A stretch of DNA of 64,000 bases, taken from NCBI GenBank assembly GCA_963776675.1, contig CAVZNR010000049.1, positions 186,001-250,000 of the forward strand, read 5' to 3'. Both the position numbers and the translations under genes were made by a program. Each line of letters starts with the position of its first letter. The stretch's first letter is position 1. The notes beneath the pieces were generated by a model. The model was not told where the DNA came from, made no database searches, and saw only the letters and a program-made list of their open reading frames with translations. This document shows, one piece after another, positions 61,172 to 64,000 of the stretch. Source of the stretch: Hyphomicrobium_A sp963776675. Its GTDB lineage: Bacteria; Pseudomonadota; Alphaproteobacteria; Rhizobiales; Hyphomicrobiaceae.

Positions 61172-62583
61172 TTCGTGCCCCCCTTCAGGTCTCCTGACGG
61201 CTCCCCGGGTTCGAGGTCGAGGATGTGTCCGGTGAGCGGCCGCGGCCGGTCCACCTTGATCTCCTGCTGCCCCTTCAGGAAAAATTCGGCGTCATTGGCC
61301 GCCACGCGACCGTCGAGCGGCGTGGCAAGCTTGTCGCCGGGGCGCGCCGGTTTGATGAGCCGCGGCGTGACGATGATGACGAGATCGGTTTCTTTGCGCT
61401 GGTAGGCGGCACTCTTGAAGAGCGTGCCGAGAACGGGGACCTGGCCGATCCAGGGGATCTCGCTCTGATCGGCGAAGTTGGTAGTCTGCAGCAGGCCGGC
61501 AAGCGCGAAACTCTGGCCGTCGCGCAGCTCGAGTGTAGTCGACGCGCGCCGGACGATGAGGCCCGGGACATCCGTGCCGTTGATGCGGATCGAGTTGGTG
61601 GGATCGAGCTCGCTCACCTCGGGCTCGATCTTGAGATTGATCAGGCCGTCGCCGAGCACCGTCGGCGTGAAAGCGAGCCCCACGCCGAATTTCTTGAACT
61701 CGATGGTGATCTTGTCGAAATTTGCCTGCACGGGGAACGGAAACTCGCCGCCGGCGAGGAAGCTCGCGGTGTCGCCGGACAGCGCCACCAGATTGGGCTC
61801 GGCGAGACGGCGGGCAAGTCCGCGCGCTTCGAGCGCCTGGATGATGACGTCGGCGGTGTTGCCGCCGTCGAGAAGATGCGCAATGGCCGCGCCAAAGGGC
61901 ACGTTGTTGCCGATCAGGCCGATGATAGGAACGCCGCCTTCGTCTCCCGTTACACCGCTCACACCACTAAAGCGGCTCCCCAATACCTGCCAGCCAACGC
62001 CGATATTGCGGGTGGAATCGCGGTTGGCCTCGACGAAACGCACCTCGAGCAGCACCTGCTGCGATCCGCGCACGGAAAGGGCATTGGTGACCCCCTTGGG
62101 CGCGACCTGCTCGGCGATCGCCAGCACGCGCGAGAGCATGACGGAATCCCGCACCGTACCGGTGAGCAGGATCTGGCCGTTGACGGAGCTGACGTCGACG
62201 TTGCTGCCGTGTGCATGCTCGGCGATGCGAGCTTTGAGGCCCTTTATGTCGTAGGTGACCTCGACGTTGATGACGGCCATCACGCGCTTGTCGGCGCTGA
62301 GCAGCGATATGCCCGTGGTGCCGATCTTCTTGCCCAGGACGTAGAGAGAGGTGCTGGTCAGAGCGACGACGTCGGCGATCTCGGGATTGCCGACGAGCAC
62401 CTCGGAGAAGTCCTGATCGGCCGACAGCGTCTCCGCCTTGTTCACGGTGACCAGGAGGTCGGTCATGCTGCCGTTGGTCTGCACCTGGCGCAGCGCGCCG
62501 GCGGTTGCCGGCGTGCTTGCCAATCCGAGGGGAAGGCCCGCAAGCAATACGAGCGCGAGGACGGCAAGCGCGCGACGCGCCAA
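61168..62583 (-). CDS. cpaC: Tad outer-membrane secretin CpaC/RcpA
   Basis: 471 residues. Signal peptide (ending TPATAG), an N0/pilotin-like domain with LLVTVNKAETLSADQDFSEV, a BON-like segment (VDVSSVNGQILLTGTVRDS), and the secretin C domain (SRFSGVSGVTG; EPNLVALSGDTASFLAGGEF; FADQSEIPWIGQVPVLGTLF; ETDLVIIVTPRLI). It forms the outer-membrane ring. The ATG at 62583 is chosen. It is intact, unlike its neighbour cpaB. Confidence 0.94.
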   Translation of the reverse strand: MARRALAVLALVLLAGLPLGLASTPATAGALRQVQTNGSMTDLLVTVNKAETLSADQDFSEVLVGNPEIADVVALTSTSLYVLGKKIGTTGISLLSADKRVMAVINVEVTYDIKGLKARIAEHAHGSNVDVSSVNGQILLTGTVRDSVMLSRVLAIAEQVAPKGVTNALSVRGSQQVLLEVRFVEANRDSTRNIGVGWQVLGSRFSGVSGVTGDEGGVPIIGLIGNNVPFGAAIAHLLDGGNTADVIIQALEARGLARRLAEPNLVALSGDTASFLAGGEFPFPVQANFDKITIEFKKFGVGLAFTPTVLGDGLINLKIEPEVSELDPTNSIRINGTDVPGLIVRRASTTLELRDGQSFALAGLLQTTNFADQSEIPWIGQVPVLGTLFKSAAYQRKETDLVIIVTPRLIKPARPGDKLATPLDGRVAANDAEFFLKGQQEIKVDRPRPLTGHILDLEPGEPSGDLKGGTK

Positions 62584-62669
62584 GCCACCAATGTCCCTAA
62601 AGAACTCTGTTCGAAACCACCAACACGTTTACAACCCAACTGTTACGTTCCCTCTAGTTCTGGTGCGTC

Positions 62670-63698
62670 TCACCGGGGTGCCTGCGGGACCGGAGAGACG
62701 ATAGTGTCCGGCAGCGGGATCTCGGCCCGTGCGGTTCCGAACGGTGTACCGAACGGCAGCTCGTAGGGACGCTCACCGCTGTCAGGAGCGGTCGATTGCG
62801 TCGGCGCCGTTCCGACAGCCTGGCCCTGAGGCGCCGCGCTTTCCTCTTCCGCGAAGGATTTGTCCACCGTTCCCGTTAGAACCCTGTACTGCTTGCGGTC
62901 GGTGGCACGCGTCACCGTGACGACGGGCTTGGAGCCGCCCGTGTCTTTCGACTTCAAGAGATCCTCAATGCCGATGCGCTGCGCCTCACCCACCTGACTG
63001 ACGCCGGCGCGTCGCAGCGCAAGGGACAGCTGGCCGATGGAAGCGGCGAGCACAAGCTTTCTGCGCGTCCTCGGTGGTAACCTCGACGGTGACCGTCTTC
63101 GCAGGCTTCGCCTTTGCGTCGCGGTCCGCGAACTGATCGATGGCCAGCACGCGGATGTCCTGCAGCAGCAGATCGGTGTAGGCGGACCCTTCGCGGCCTT
63201 CGCTGGCACCGCGCGCGGTGCGCGTCAGCAAGACGTCGACGCGGTCGTCGGGCTGCACGAAGCCGCCCACGCCGAGCACGTCGTCAACGCGGATGGTGAC
63301 GGCCTTCTTTCCTTCGTCGAGCATGACCGAAAGCGAGGCGCGCTGGCCGGGCCCGGTGACCTTCGAGGCGAGGATCGGCTCGCCCTTGGCGATGCCGGAA
63401 AGGACGACCCGCTCCTCGCCCGTGAGCGTGAGCCATGCTGGTAAAGGTACCTTCGGGCACCGACCCGACCGGCCATTGCTGCTCTTGCAGGGTCGCCGGC
63501 GGTTAGCTTGGTGCCAAACGGCAGCGCGCGCCCCGCCACGATCACGGTGCGCAACTCCGCCTTCTGCGTGGTGAGGTGCTCGACGACCTGCACGGCCGGC
63601 CGCGGCGTTTGCGCGGCCAGCCATGATTTGGTCAACAGAGCGGCAGCGCCGGCACACGCCGCCGCTCCCACAACCAGCGTGATCGTCCTGGTACGCAT
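62670..63698 (-). CDS. cpaB: Tad pilus protein CpaB/RcpC, broken by three +1 frameshifts
   Basis: The frame from 63698 (MRTRTITLVVGAAAC) holds the membrane helix and SAF-like segment (VEHLTTQKAELRTVIVAGRALPFGTKL). Dropping one base near 63491 continues as LQEQQWPVGSVPEGTFTSM; another at 63433 as LTLTGEERVVLSGIAKGEPI; a third at 63057 as LVLAASIGQLSLALRRAG. All four pieces join into about 341 residues. CpaB is thought to line the periplasmic part of the machine. Three breaks in one gene is the densest case in the window. Confidence 0.87.
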
Positions 63699-63799
63699 AC
63701 TAACAACCTCGACACGCACTTTCCCCGTCTCGAGCCCGCATGGACCCGAGCGCAAACGACAGTCGCTCGTTTGTTAGCTAACCGTTCGCTGGCCGCCTA

Positions 63800-63988
63800 T
63801 TAGGGCGAACCCAAAGTGGTGTTGAGTGTTGACCACTTAGTCGACACCCACGTTCCGACCGAGCTGATGCTCGCGATAGCGCCGACTGTGATGATGCCGA
63901 TGAGGACCGAATATTCCAGCAGCGAGGCGCCGCTCTCATCCTTCCAAAGCTTGATAGCAACGTCCTTTGAACGCTCGATAATACGCAT
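63800..63988 (-). CDS. flp: Flp/Fap pilin
   Basis: 62 residues. The prepilin cleavage and assembly motif is clear: after DESG, the mature pilin starts ASLLEYSVLIGIITVGA with the conserved Glu5 and Tyr6. The C-terminus is Thr/Ser-rich (STKWSTLNTTLGSP). The pilin is the major fibre subunit. Starts at 63988; GGAG-like bases upstream run off the window. The gap of 101 bases to cpaB has a GTTAGCTAAC palindrome but no prepilin peptidase gene (cpaA), which usually sits here. Confidence 0.92.
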   Translation of the reverse strand: MRIIERSKDVAIKLWKDESGASLLEYSVLIGIITVGAIASISSVGTWVSTKWSTLNTTLGSP

Positions 63989-64000
63989 AACCCAGCTCCC

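Overview
The window is GC-rich (roughly 65%), densely coded DNA from what looks like an alphaproteobacterial chromosome, probably order Hyphomicrobiales (Rhizobiales). The reasons are a Caulobacter/Rhizobium-type flp-cpa-tad pilus cluster, two DUF2852 genes, a two-gene egtBD ergothioneine operon, Cox11/CtaG, a coiled-coil Porin_2-like porin, and G/C-tract palindromic repeats. No phage, transposase, CRISPR array or tRNA was seen. The only structural RNA recognised is RNase P RNA (rnpB, minus strand, 9410-9839).

Layout. 1-13.5 kb: a truncated PAS gene at the left edge, a serine hydrolase convergent with recQ, a DUF3592 protein, a frameshifted polyamine-type binding protein, a short-chain dehydrogenase remnant, a porin, a secreted GH16 glucanase, rnpB, a DCC-lipase maturation factor fusion and a membrane protein. 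13.6-24.7 kb: GTP-type PEP carboxykinase, a large histidine kinase with three near-identical PAS modules, a large secreted protein with a Lys/Ala-rich tail, a polysaccharide deacetylase, small secreted and membrane proteins, MaoC and cupin. 24.8-35.7 kb: two DUF2189 membrane proteins, a ctaG/PCuAC-like pair, pirin divergent from a LysR regulator, an SH3 protein, cytochrome c, a stand-alone LpxD, an AmpD/AmiD-like amidase and a DjlA-like co-chaperone. 35.9-44.8 kb: a 5-oxoprolinase gene carrying two in-frame palindromic repeats, two secreted pentapeptide-repeat proteins, two DUF2852 proteins, a basic Lys-rich protein and a TetR regulator. 44.8-52 kb: egtBD, small proteins, an extensin-like lipoprotein, an alpha/beta hydrolase, a zinc-finger protein and a FAD monooxygenase. 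52.2-64 kb: a split phosphorelay (kinase, receiver, HPt) on the plus strand convergent with the minus-strand flp-cpaBCDEF-tadBCD cluster.

Working units. egtB and egtD overlap by ATGA and should make ergothioneine precursors. ctaG and the PCuAC-like gene form a pair tied to cytochrome oxidase assembly. The three phosphorelay genes form a HisKA to REC to HPt chain. The tad genes build a Flp pilus.

Two features dominate. First, at least eleven single-base insertions and one deletion break otherwise well-conserved genes (binding protein, SH3 protein, 5-oxoprolinase, pentapeptide protein, cpaF, cpaB). Reconstructed lengths match the families, so either the sequence carries scattered non-homopolymer indel errors or the lineage is losing these genes. 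Second, palindromic G/C-tract repeats occur both between genes and in-frame inside the 5-oxoprolinase coding sequence.
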